Part shown: piece after piece, positions 1-7,103 of the stretch
Position numbering within the stretch: position 1 is the first letter of the stretch
Layout of the letters: the number at the start of each line of letters is the position of its first letter
NCBI GenBank assembly: GCA_937898415.1
Contig: CALDLA010000077.1
Location: forward strand, 1-37,228
Reading direction: 5' to 3'
Source: an uncultured Prevotellaceae bacterium
GTDB taxonomy: Bacteria; Bacteroidota; Bacteroidia; Bacteroidales; Bacteroidaceae
DNA length: 37,228 nucleotides
The notes under the pieces: model-generated
The model's database searches: none
What the model was told of the DNA's origin: nothing
The model's input: the letters and a program-made list of their open reading frames with translations, nothing else
Program-made: the position numbers and the translations under genes

Positions 1-185
1 CGCTCGATAAAGCATGAGCGAGCTCTGCTTTATTCTCACTTAATCGCGACCTTGAACTTCGTTCGAGCTCGTTCACGCTCGATAAAGCATGAGCGAGCTC
101 TGCTTTATTCTCACTTAATCGCGACCTTGAGCTTCGCTCGAGCTTGCTCCCGTTCGGGACTGCCCGAGCGAGCTCGGCAGTCCTC
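1..185. repeat. 75-bp tandem repeat copying the 3' end of the adjacent gene
   Basis: Two nearly identical 75-bp units (1-75 and 76-150) are followed by a partial third unit (151-185) that runs into the end of the minus-strand gene ending at 186. Each unit contains, on the minus strand, the last codons of that gene (Lys-Val-Ala-Ile-Lys-stop); these stops lie at 36-38, 111-113 and 186-188, exactly 75 bp apart and in the same frame. Each unit also holds a hairpin with an 8-bp stem and an 11-nt loop. Units 1 and 2 have stem ATAAAGCA/TGCTTTAT; unit 3 has GGACTGCC/GGCAGTCC around almost the same loop (GAGCGAGCTC). The array continues off the left edge of the window. Confidence 0.85.
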
Positions 186-3100
186 TCACTTAATCGCAAC
201 CTTGCGGCCTCCGTGGATATAGAGGCCCTTGGCTGTCGGCTGCCCGTCGAGCTTGCGACCGTCGAGGGTGTACCATTCATTGCTTGAATTCGTGGAATTC
301 GTGAAATTCGTGGTTATAATTCCCGTTGCCTCGTCGTCGCCGAAGTTGAGCGAGAAGGCGCGGACGGCCTTGGGCGACGAGGGCGTGCCGGCGGTGAGGC
401 CGTTGTTCAGCTGGAAGTAGGCGCGGAAGGGCTTCAGCTCGAAGTCGGTGGCCGTGGGCCAGTAGAGCTTGTTGGCGGCGCCGAGGAAGAGGTTCGTGGC
501 GGGGTTAGCGTAGATGGGCTCGGGGGCGAAGGTGCCGCGGAAGGTGACGTTGCCGAGGCCGGTCGCGTCGTCGCGGCCCTCGTCGGTGGTATCAAAGTCA
601 GGGGTGGTGCTGGTGACGGTGACGCCCTGGAAGACGGGGTTGACGATGTCAGTAGTGGGATGGTTGTCCTTGGTGCCCCACTTCACGATGTAGGGATAGC
701 CGGCGGCGATGTCGCCGTGGAATTCGTTGACGTCCATCGTCGGGTTGAAGTAGAGGTAGAGGCTGCCGTCGGCATCCACCTGTCCGCTGCGGTGGCTACC
801 GGCGGCTTCATAATCCTGCATTTGGCCCGCGCTGTCGAACCAGTCGTTAGTGTTGAGGTACATGACGGTGGCGCCGTGGAAGACGTGGTCTTCATTTGTG
901 GTGACGTTGTTCATGAGCTTGACCGTGAACGGCAGGCAGAGGGTGTTCCATTCGCCGTCGCGGTAGAGGGTGCGGCCCATGAGCATGATGTTGTGCTGCT
1001 TTCCGTCGGCGGCGAGGGCGGCGATGCGGTCGGCGTTCTTGCTGCCGTCGGGCTGGGCGCTGTCGTCGTCGAGGAGGATGTCAACGCCCATGAGGGTCTT
1101 GTCGTTCAGATTGGAGAGGTCGCCGATGGGACCCTGAGGGTTCATGTTGTCGTAGATGGTGCCGCTGAGGGTTTCGGTGCCGTTGTAGAGGGTCTGTCCA
1201 GTAATCACACTGATGCTACCGTTGGTTTTGTAGCTGCTGACGTAGATGCGGTCTTCGGCGTTCTTCCAGCCAAGGGTGATGTTGCCTAAGGCGTCGATGC
1301 CATTGCCATCGGTACTGGTGGCACTAACGTTGCCGCCACTGATGGTTACTACATAGTTAGCAAAGATGGCGTTATTGGTGCCACAGACGCTTAAGGTGCC
1401 TCCGTTGATGGTGATTACTTCATTAACATTTATAGCAGTGCTTCCGGTGCCCTCAGCAGTGAGGGAGCCGCCCGTCATGGTGAAGTTGCCTCCGACATAA
1501 ATGGCGCTGCCGGTGGAGGTGGCGGTTACGGTGCCGCCGCTGATTTCGAGAAGACCTCCGCTGATGTAGATGGCTGTCTGTGAATTGGATGTCGTTGCGT
1601 TGACCGTGCCGCGGCGGATGCGGATGCCATAGTTTCTTTGACTTGCATCGTTTTGTAAACGGGCATTAATAATGCCGCCGTTGATATCTATGTAACGAGA
1701 GGAATATGTGGCATGGATAAGATTGGCGTTGAGGGTGCCGGTGCCTTCGGTCTGGCCGTAGATAGCGATAGAGCCATTACCTGACATATAGATTGAAGTC
1801 ATCACTGTATTGTTCTGGAGGGTGAGCGTGGCGCCGTCGCAGAGGATGAGGTTGATGTTGCCGCTGGTACTAAGACTACTGAGAGTGATGTCGCCGGTAA
1901 CGACGAACCAGCCGTTAGAGAGTGATGTTGTACCTGCATTGACGATGGTGAAGTCGGTGCAGGTCTTCTCCTTGCCGTCGGCGTCGATGTACTTGACGGC
2001 GATGGCATATTCCTCGGCGGTGACGATGGCGTCGGCGGCGGGCATGGTGACGATGGCCTGGCCGTTGGCGTCGGGCGTGTAGCGGTCGGTGCGGGCCTCG
2101 CCGTCGTTGTAGCCGACGGCGTAGCGCGTGCCGGCGGTGAAGCTGCCGTGGTCGATGATGTCGGTGTCGAGGCCGCTCAGGGTGATGTCGGCTCCCTCCA
2201 CGTAGTAGTCGGTGCCGAGGATGGTGACCGGCGAGGCAGATGTCTCGGGCACTATGCTGATGCCGTCGGGCAGGGCGAGGGTGCTGACGACGCGCATCTG
2301 GAAGTCGTTGTTGTAGGAGTATTCATCCACCTTATTATATATGTCGGCCCAGCCGTAGGCGGTCTTGTAGGCGGCGCTGCGCACGTTGAAGGTGCGGGTG
2401 AGGGAGCTGTTTTGGAGGTAGAAGGCTCCATCGCCGAGCGTGGGCGGCGTAGCGGCAAGGACGTGTACGGTGGTTAGGGCGTGGCAATCGTAGAAGGCAA
2501 AGGGATAGATGGTGGCCACGCTGGCGGGGATGGTGACGGAGGTGATGGCCGAGATACCGGCGAATGCAAACATGGTGATGGAGATGGTGCCGTCGGCGAG
2601 GGTGACGTCGCCGCTGACGCCATTGCCGCATAAGTAGGCTACGCGGCCGATGTAGTTGACGATGTTATTATCTTTGCGAGCATTCAACCACTGCGTGTTT
2701 AAGAAGGCGGAGGGGTAGACGTCGATTAGGCCGTTGCCGCCGGTGATGGTGGCGAGGTTGCTGCATTCATCAAAGGCCGAGTTGCCGATATTGGTGATGC
2801 CGTCGCCGATGCTGACGGTGGTGATGGCGTCCTTATATGTTTCCCAGGGGCGGAAGCCCGAAGTGAAGTCGTATGTGCCGCCCGTGCCGGTGATGCTGAG
2901 CGTGCCGTTGTCGTCGTAGCTCCAGCGGGCATTGTCGCCGCACGAGCCGGCGACCGGCCGCCACTGTGCGTAGAGTGTGACCGTCGCGCCGTCGTCGGGG
3001 CTGACGTTGGGCGCGGCCTGCTGGTCGGTGTAGGCGGTGCCGCTGCCGTCGTCCTCGGTGTTCCAGCCGTTGAAGACGTAGTCGGTTGGAGCGGTGAAGG

Positions 3101-4025
3101 CGTTGGCGGCCAGTGCTCCTTCGTCGTAGGTCAGGGCCTGGTCGTCCATCGAGCCCTCGCCGCCGTTGGCGTCGTAGTGTACGGTGTACTGGTGCGCCGT
3201 CCACGAGGCGTTGAAGGCGATGGCCTTGCGCTGCACGGCGTCGCCGCGCTGGATGCTCATGGGCGTCTGGCTCAGGTTGACGGGGGTGGCGGTGGTGTGC
3301 AGGGCGTCGGTGTAGGTCATGGTGCCGAGCGTGTAGCCGGTGCGCGAGGGGGCGGTGATGAGGAACGCGCTGGTGGTGACGTTATAGCTGGCGGGGTTGG
3401 GGTTGGCGAGGCCCTCCACGTCGTTGAAGGTGATGGCGTACTCTCGCGGGTCGCCGTAGGTCACGGTGAGCTGCCCGAAGGTTTGCGCGCCGGAGAAGGT
3501 GGCGCTGAACGCGTTGAGGGCACCGAGGGCGTCGTCAACGGTCACCATGTCCACGTCCTTGTCGAGCTGTCCGCTGGTGCTTATCCATGGGTTGGCGGTT
3601 CCTGTAAGGGCATTGCCGCTGAGGTCGGCCATCTTCACATGGGTCACGTAGTAGTGCGAGCTGCCCAGGGTGAGGTTGTCCTTCTGGCTGCCGCCGTAGT
3701 TGACCCGGATGCCGGTGCGGCCTTCGTAGGTCCCGAAGGTCAGCCCTGCCTGGCTGAGGTTGAGTTGGAGCCCCAGGCCGTCGTCGAGTTCCACATGGAA
3801 GTACGTAGCGGTGGTGATGTCATTGATGGTGACGGTCTTCTGGCCGGTGCTGTAGCCGAAGCTGTTGCCGCTGCGCACGAAGGTGAACGTGTAGCGGTTC
3901 GTGTAGCCGCTGACTGGCTCCGAGGTGATGGTGTAGGTCACTGTCTTGCTCTCGGCCAGTGCCGTGTTCGCCGTCCCTGCGAGTGCGCAGAGGGCGAGGA
4001 GGATGTTAAGGATGGTCTGTTTCAT
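186..4025 (-). CDS. Large secreted BspA-like surface protein with InlB-type, leucine-rich and beta-helix-like repeats
   Basis: The 1279-residue protein starts with a signal peptide (about residues 1-24, hydrophobic core then Ala-Leu-Ala). Around 195-357 lie Listeria-Bacteroides (InlB-type) repeats, recognisable by Tyr-Asp-Ala-Asn-Gly-Gly and Leu-Tyr-Ala-Gln-Trp. Residues about 365-555 look like BspA-type leucine-rich repeats (Ile-Gly-x-x-Ala-Phe; Val-Thr-Ile-Pro). Residues about 680-960 are Thr/Ser/Gly-rich strands with repeated Ile-Ser-Gly-Gly, like the carbohydrate-binding beta-helix domain of many Prevotella proteins. The end carries the short tail TLDGRKLDGQPTAKGLYI, probably a type IX-type sorting or anchoring signal. 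It is probably an exported adhesin or glycan-binding protein; no enzymatic motif was seen. It is transcribed alone from a promoter at 4053-4060. Confidence 0.85.
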   Translation of the reverse strand: MKQTILNILLALCALAGTANTALAESKTVTYTITSEPVSGYTNRYTFTFVRSGNSFGYSTGQKTVTINDITTATYFHVELDDGLGLQLNLSQAGLTFGTYEGRTGIRVNYGGSQKDNLTLGSSHYYVTHVKMADLSGNALTGTANPWISTSGQLDKDVDMVTVDDALGALNAFSATFSGAQTFGQLTVTYGDPREYAITFNDVEGLANPNPASYNVTTSAFLITAPSRTGYTLGTMTYTDALHTTATPVNLSQTPMSIQRGDAVQRKAIAFNASWTAHQYTVHYDANGGEGSMDDQALTYDEGALAANAFTAPTDYVFNGWNTEDDGSGTAYTDQQAAPNVSPDDGATVTLYAQWRPVAGSCGDNARWSYDDNGTLSITGTGGTYDFTSGFRPWETYKDAITTVSIGDGITNIGNSAFDECSNLATITGGNGLIDVYPSAFLNTQWLNARKDNNIVNYIGRVAYLCGNGVSGDVTLADGTISITMFAFAGISAITSVTIPASVATIYPFAFYDCHALTTVHVLAATPPTLGDGAFYLQNSSLTRTFNVRSAAYKTAYGWADIYNKVDEYSYNNDFQMRVVSTLALPDGISIVPETSASPVTILGTDYYVEGADITLSGLDTDIIDHGSFTAGTRYAVGYNDGEARTDRYTPDANGQAIVTMPAADAIVTAEEYAIAVKYIDADGKEKTCTDFTIVNAGTTSLSNGWFVVTGDITLSSLSTSGNINLILCDGATLTLQNNTVMTSIYMSGNGSIAIYGQTEGTGTLNANLIHATYSSRYIDINGGIINARLQNDASQRNYGIRIRRGTVNATTSNSQTAIYISGGLLEISGGTVTATSTGSAIYVGGNFTMTGGSLTAEGTGSTAINVNEVITINGGTLSVCGTNNAIFANYVVTISGGNVSATSTDGNGIDALGNITLGWKNAEDRIYVSSYKTNGSISVITGQTLYNGTETLSGTIYDNMNPQGPIGDLSNLNDKTLMGVDILLDDDSAQPDGSKNADRIAALAADGKQHNIMLMGRTLYRDGEWNTLCLPFTVKLMNNVTTNEDHVFHGATVMYLNTNDWFDSAGQMQDYEAAGSHRSGQVDADGSLYLYFNPTMDVNEFHGDIAAGYPYIVKWGTKDNHPTTDIVNPVFQGVTVTSTTPDFDTTDEGRDDATGLGNVTFRGTFAPEPIYANPATNLFLGAANKLYWPTATDFELKPFRAYFQLNNGLTAGTPSSPKAVRAFSLNFGDDEATGIITTNFTNSTNSSNEWYTLDGRKLDGQPTAKGLYIHGGRKVAIK
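286..312. repeat. 9-bp tandem repeat (GAATTCGTG x3) inside the coding sequence
   Basis: Three 9-bp units (GAATTCGTG, GAATTCGTG, AAATTCGTG) lie inside the 3' part of the 1279-residue gene. On the minus strand they encode the Asn/Thr/Ser-rich linker NFTNSTNSS just before the Trp-Tyr-Thr-Leu-Asp-Gly-Arg tail. The period is a multiple of three, so copy number can change without breaking the frame. Confidence 0.8.
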
Positions 4026-4052
4026 ATTGTTGGTCGGTTAGTATTCTGGTTG

Positions 4053-4083
4053 CAAAGTTAAGAAAAATCCGCGAAACGACAAT
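4053..4083 (-). promoter_or_regulatory. Bacteroidetes-type promoter of the 1279-residue gene
   Basis: On the minus strand TAACTTTG (4060 to 4053) matches the -7 consensus TAnnTTTG. An ATTG at 4083-4080, 19 bp further upstream, is a 3-of-4 match to the -33 TTTG. The implied leader before the start codon at 4025 is about 20-25 nt. Confidence 0.65.
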
Positions 4084-4150
4084 GCGTCTTGCGGATTTTT
4101 CTGCTTCCCGACGGGCGTCGCCGTCCGAATTGAGGGTCGATTCTGCTTCT

Positions 4151-4350
4151 CGAAGGGGCTTTCTCCGGGAATCTCCCCTCCCTTCAAGGGGAGGGGCTGG
4201 GGGTGGGGTCTGTAACTCTTTTTTGTTCTTTAGATTTCTGACCCCGCCCCCGACCCCTCCCCTACAAGGGAGGGGAGTTGCGCCGCTCTCCCCTCCCTTC
4301 AAGGGGCTTCTCCGCCGCTCTCCCCTCCCATCAAGGGGCTTTCTGCGCTT
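4151..4350. repeat. Partial tandem copies of the CTCCCCTCCC...AAGGGGCTT repeat
   Basis: Truncated units of the C/G-rich palindromic repeat recur with about 31-32 bp spacing (cores at about 4288-4309 and 4320-4340, and a half-unit at about 4151-4172), between the two complete elements. They lack the long G-rich extension of the full copies. The 4026-4480 gap has no convincing gene; it holds the promoter at 4053-4083 and these repeats. Confidence 0.7.
4173..4277. repeat. Inverted-repeat element with 38-bp G/C-tract arms (copy 1)
   Basis: The left arm at 4173-4210 and right arm at 4240-4277 are near-perfect inverted copies around a 29-bp T-rich centre. Each arm also contains its own 22-nt palindrome (CCCCTCCCTT pairing with AAGGGGAGGGG, with one G-T wobble). 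The left arm carries four G tracts on the plus strand (4188-4208: G4-A-G4-CT-G5-T-G4) and the right arm carries the equivalent on the minus strand. Confidence 0.85.
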
Positions 4351-4472
4351 CTCCCCTCCCTTCAAGGGGAGGGGCTGGGGGTGGGGTCTGTATTGTCCTC
4401 GTCCGCCGAATGGTTTGAGGTTACTAGAGTCACTCACCCCACCCCCGACCCCTCCCCTACATGGGAGGGGAG
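4351..4472. repeat. Inverted-repeat element with 38-bp G/C-tract arms (copy 2)
   Basis: The same arms as copy 1, at 4351-4388 and 4435-4472, around an unrelated 46-bp centre. The right arm ends 8 bp past the stop codon of the minus-strand gene 4481-4987, so in that transcript it would fold directly downstream of the reading frame and could act as a terminator or 3'-end stabiliser. That role is inferred; the repeat structure is directly visible. Confidence 0.85.
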
Positions 4473-4480
4473 AGCACGGC

Positions 4481-4987
4481 CTACTTCACCACGACCTTCC
4501 TGCCATTAACGATATACACGCCCTTCTGGGTCGGCTTCCCGTCGAGTTTCCTGCCGTCAAGCGTGAACCACGCGCCGCTCCCCACCCCTGTAGGGGAGGG
4601 GCTGGGGGCGGGGTCAGTATTTATCTCACGGATGCCGGTGCTCTCGCTGCTGTCCCCGAAGCTCAGGTTGAACGCCGTCAGCTGCCTTGCCATTGTCTCG
4701 TCCTCGCCTATCTTGAAGTAGGCGCGGAAGGGGTTGATGGTCACGCCGCCATTCAAGCCGCTGGGATAGTACAGCGTGTTACCCGCGCTGAGGAACAGGA
4801 TGCTCTGGTCCTCGTCGGCGATGATGCCTGCGGCGTACTTGCCGCTGGCGTAGATGTCGCCGCATACGTGGAGGTTCTCGATGCTGACGGTCTCGGTGTC
4901 GGCCCACGCCGTCGCCGTCGTGAGCATCATCATGAGCAGCATCATCGCCGCCCGTGAAATCAATCTGTTTGTTTTTTGTTGTTTCAT
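4481..4987 (-). CDS. Small secreted protein, mini-paralogue of the adhesin C-terminal region
   Basis: The 168-residue protein begins at the ATG at 4987 (MKQQKTNRLISR), followed by a Met/Leu-rich signal peptide ending near Ala-Trp-Ala-Asp. A longer in-frame start at 5230 would run through the glmS promoter and is rejected. After only about 45 mature residues the protein matches the end of the 1279-residue neighbour: Pro-Phe-Arg-Ala-Tyr-Phe, Ala-Phe-Asn-Leu-Ser-Phe-Gly-Asp, Ser-Thr-Gly-Ile, then FTLDGRKLDGKPTQKGVYI. It is therefore a signal peptide joined almost directly to the C-terminal region, probably a decayed or minimal relative of a larger surface protein. The segment DPAPSPSPTGVGS just before the tail is encoded by one arm of the C/G-rich repeat found downstream. 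Function unknown; a pseudogene remnant is possible. Confidence 0.65.
   Translation of the reverse strand: MKQQKTNRLISRAAMMLLMMMLTTATAWADTETVSIENLHVCGDIYASGKYAAGIIADEDQSILFLSAGNTLYYPSGLNGGVTINPFRAYFKIGEDETMARQLTAFNLSFGDSSESTGIREINTDPAPSPSPTGVGSGAWFTLDGRKLDGKPTQKGVYIVNGRKVVVK
4580..4617. repeat. Arm of the G/C-tract repeat inside the coding sequence
   Basis: This copy resembles the arms at 4173-4210 and 4351-4388, including the four G tracts (4593-4613), and lies in-frame in the 168-residue gene. It encodes the Pro/Ser-rich stretch between Ser-Thr-Gly-Ile and the C-terminal tail. The G-rich strand is the non-coding strand of the gene. Confidence 0.8.
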
Positions 4988-5049
4988 ATTTGTTGTCGTT
5001 TTTATTAAAGTCGGTTGATTCGTCATCTGTAATAAAGCAGCGGCTTCGC

Positions 5050-5069
5050 ACGCTTTGCGTGCAAAGCGT
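5050..5069. repeat. Near-palindrome in the divergent intergenic region
   Basis: ACGCTTTGC and GCAAAGCGT form a perfect 9-bp inverted repeat separated by GT, lying 40 bp upstream of the glmS -33 box and 62 bp upstream of the 168-residue gene. It could be a regulator-binding site or the stem of an RNA leader; nothing else supports either. Confidence 0.5.
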
Positions 5070-5110
5070 ACGAATATTATTTCAATTCTTGCCTGTTTTG
5101 CCCGAAATCT

Positions 5111-5141
5111 TTTGGTGTTTTCGGGAAAAGTTGTACCTTTG
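5111..5141 (+). promoter_or_regulatory. Bacteroidetes-type promoter of glmS
   Basis: TTTG at 5111-5114 and TACCTTTG at 5134-5141 are separated by 19 bp, an exact fit to the -33/-7 consensus, and predict a leader of about 25-30 nt. A 7-bp inverted repeat (CCCGAAA 5101-5107 and TTTCGGG 5119-5125) brackets the -33 box and could be an operator, or chance. Confidence 0.8.
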
Positions 5142-5174
5142 CAGCCAGATTGCAACACAAACGAAGAAAGAACC

Positions 5175-7019
5175 ATGTGTGGAATAGTAGGATATATTGG
5201 TAAGAAGGACGCTTTCCCCATTCTGATCAAGGGATTGCGGCGACTGGAGTATCGCGGTTACGACTCGGCAGGCGTGGCCCTCATCAATGGTGAGGGGGAA
5301 CTGAACGTCTATAAGTCGAAAGGCAAGGTGGACAACCTCTGTGAGTACTGTGCTGACAAGGACGTCGGCGGAACCATCGGCATCGCCCACACCCGCTGGG
5401 CGACCCACGGCGAGCCGTCGAGCCGCAACGCCCATCCGCACTACTCGGAGTCGCGGAACCTGGCCATCATCCATAACGGCATCATCGAGAACTACGCCGA
5501 GCTGAAGACGAAGTTGGGGGCTGAGGGCGTGAAGTTCGTGAGCGACACCGACACCGAGGTGCTGGTGCAGCTGATAGAGTATATCAAGGAGCACAAGCAG
5601 CTGGACTTGCTGACGGCCGTGCAGGTGGCCTTGCAGCAGGTGATAGGCGCCTACGCCATCGCCGTGCTCGACAAGCGCGACCCGGGCCAGATTATCGCGG
5701 CCCGCAAGCAGAGTCCGCTGGTGGTGGGCATCGGCCAGGACGAGTTCTTCCTCGGCTCGGATGCCAGTCCTATCGTGGAGTACACTGACAAGGTGGTGTA
5801 TCTGGAGGACGGCAACATCGCCGTCATCCGCCGCGGCGAGGAGCTGCGGGTGGTGAGCATCCAGAACGAGGCGCAGGAGCTGCACGTGAAGACGGTTGAT
5901 ATTGACCTGGGCCAGATAGAGAAGGGCGGCTACCCGCACTTCATGCTGAAGGAGATCTTCGAGCAGCCCGAGTGCCTGACCAACTGCATGCGAGGCCGTG
6001 TGAACGTGGAGGCCGACCACGTGACGCTCTCGGCGCTGATTGACTACCGCCGCCAGCTGCTGTCGGCCAAGCGCGTGGTCATCGTGGCCTGCGGCACCTC
6101 GTGGCATGCGGGTCTCATCGGCAAGCAGATTCTTGAGTCGCTGTGCCGCATACCCGTCGAGGTGGAGTATGCCTCGGAGTTCCGCTACCGCAACCCCGTG
6201 GTGTCGAAGGGCGACGTCGTGGTGGCTATCTCGCAGAGCGGTGAGACGGCCGACACGCTGGCCGCCATTCAGCTGGCCAAGGAGAAGGGAGCCTTCATCT
6301 ACGGCGTCTGCAACGCCATCGGCTCGTCGATAGCCCGTGCCACCGATACGGGTACCTATATCCATGTGGGGCCTGAGATTGGTGTGGCCTCGACGAAGGC
6401 TTTTACAGGTCAGGTGACGGTGCTGACGATGATCGCACTGGCGATGGGCGAGGCCAAGGGTACCATCGACCGGCGTGAGTACCTGCGGATTGTGAAGGGG
6501 CTGAGCGAGGTGCCCGACAAGATACGTGAGGTGCTGAAGACGAACGACAAGGTGAAGGACCTCGCGCGTACCTTTACTTACGCGCATAACTTCCTCTATC
6601 TGGGTCGCGGCTACTCGTACCCGGTGGCCCTGGAGGGTGCGCTGAAGCTGAAGGAGATCTCGTATATCCATGCTGAGGGCTACCCTGCGGCCGAGATGAA
6701 GCACGGCCCCATTGCGCTGATTGACTCCGACATGCCGGTGGTTGTCATTGCCACCCACAACGCCATGTATGAAAAGGTGCTGTCGAACATCCAGGAAATC
6801 AAGGCCCGGCAGGGTAGGGTGATTGCCCTCGTGTCGAAGGGGGACGACGTCATCTCGAAGATTGCCGACGAGGTGATTGAGCTGCCCGACGTGCTGGAGT
6901 GCCTGGAACCGCTGGTGGCTACCATCCCGCTACAGCTGCTGGCTTACCACGTGGCGGTGTGCAAAGGCAAGAACGTTGACCAGCCCCGAAACCTGGCCAA
7001 GTCGGTGACGGTGGAATAA
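5175..7019 (+). CDS. glmS: Glutamine--fructose-6-phosphate aminotransferase (isomerizing)
   Basis: The 614-residue enzyme makes glucosamine-6-phosphate from fructose-6-phosphate and glutamine, the first step toward UDP-GlcNAc for peptidoglycan and lipid A. The start is the ATG at 5175 because the product begins MCGIVGYIG, placing the catalytic Cys directly after Met, as the Ntn-type glutaminase requires; the frame extends upstream but into the promoter. The N-terminal glutaminase half shows His-Thr-Arg-Trp-Ala-Thr-His-Gly and His-Asn-Gly-Ile-Ile-Glu-Asn. Two SIS sugar-isomerase domains follow (Ser-Gln-Ser-Gly-Glu-Thr-Ala-Asp-Thr; Glu-Met-Lys-His-Gly-Pro-Ile-Ala), ending NLAKSVTVE as is usual. 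Length is typical. No ribozyme-like leader is present. Confidence 0.97.
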   Translation: MCGIVGYIGKKDAFPILIKGLRRLEYRGYDSAGVALINGEGELNVYKSKGKVDNLCEYCADKDVGGTIGIAHTRWATHGEPSSRNAHPHYSESRNLAIIHNGIIENYAELKTKLGAEGVKFVSDTDTEVLVQLIEYIKEHKQLDLLTAVQVALQQVIGAYAIAVLDKRDPGQIIAARKQSPLVVGIGQDEFFLGSDASPIVEYTDKVVYLEDGNIAVIRRGEELRVVSIQNEAQELHVKTVDIDLGQIEKGGYPHFMLKEIFEQPECLTNCMRGRVNVEADHVTLSALIDYRRQLLSAKRVVIVACGTSWHAGLIGKQILESLCRIPVEVEYASEFRYRNPVVSKGDVVVAISQSGETADTLAAIQLAKEKGAFIYGVCNAIGSSIARATDTGTYIHVGPEIGVASTKAFTGQVTVLTMIALAMGEAKGTIDRREYLRIVKGLSEVPDKIREVLKTNDKVKDLARTFTYAHNFLYLGRGYSYPVALEGALKLKEISYIHAEGYPAAEMKHGPIALIDSDMPVVVIATHNAMYEKVLSNIQEIKARQGRVIALVSKGDDVISKIADEVIELPDVLECLEPLVATIPLQLLAYHVAVCKGKNVDQPRNLAKSVTVE

Positions 7020-7039
7020 AATCCGAAAAAAAGTAGTGC

Positions 7040-7076
7040 AATAATTTGGTGATTTCAAATTATTGTTTTATTTTTG
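7040..7076 (+). promoter_or_regulatory. Promoter of the receiver-histidine kinase gene, overlapping an AT-rich hairpin
   Basis: TTTG at 7045-7048 and TATTTTTG at 7069-7076 are 20 bp apart and fit the Bacteroidetes consensus. The -33 box lies within an 8-bp inverted repeat (7040-7047 AATAATTT with 7057-7064 AAATTATT) followed by a T-rich run, so the same bases could also form a weak glmS terminator. Confidence 0.7.
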
Positions 7077-7103
7077 CATACGGAATTATAACTAAGAATC
7101 AAC

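Noticed and set aside
3177..4061. 294-codon plus-strand frame opposite the adhesin gene
   Set aside because: Gly/Val/Glu-rich shadow of a GC-rich gene with no domain motif.
4006..4437. 143-codon minus-strand frame in the gap before the adhesin gene
   Set aside because: Mostly translated repeat units (Pro-Leu-Lys-Gly-Gly type) and it covers the adhesin promoter.
4082..4957. 291-codon plus-strand frame across the repeat region
   Set aside because: Built from translated G/C-tract repeats plus antisense of the 168-residue gene; no independent coding evidence.
5082..6758. 558-codon open frame on the minus strand opposite glmS
   Set aside because: It lies entirely antisense to a well-supported glmS and its His/Leu/Arg-rich product matches no family; a codon-bias shadow.
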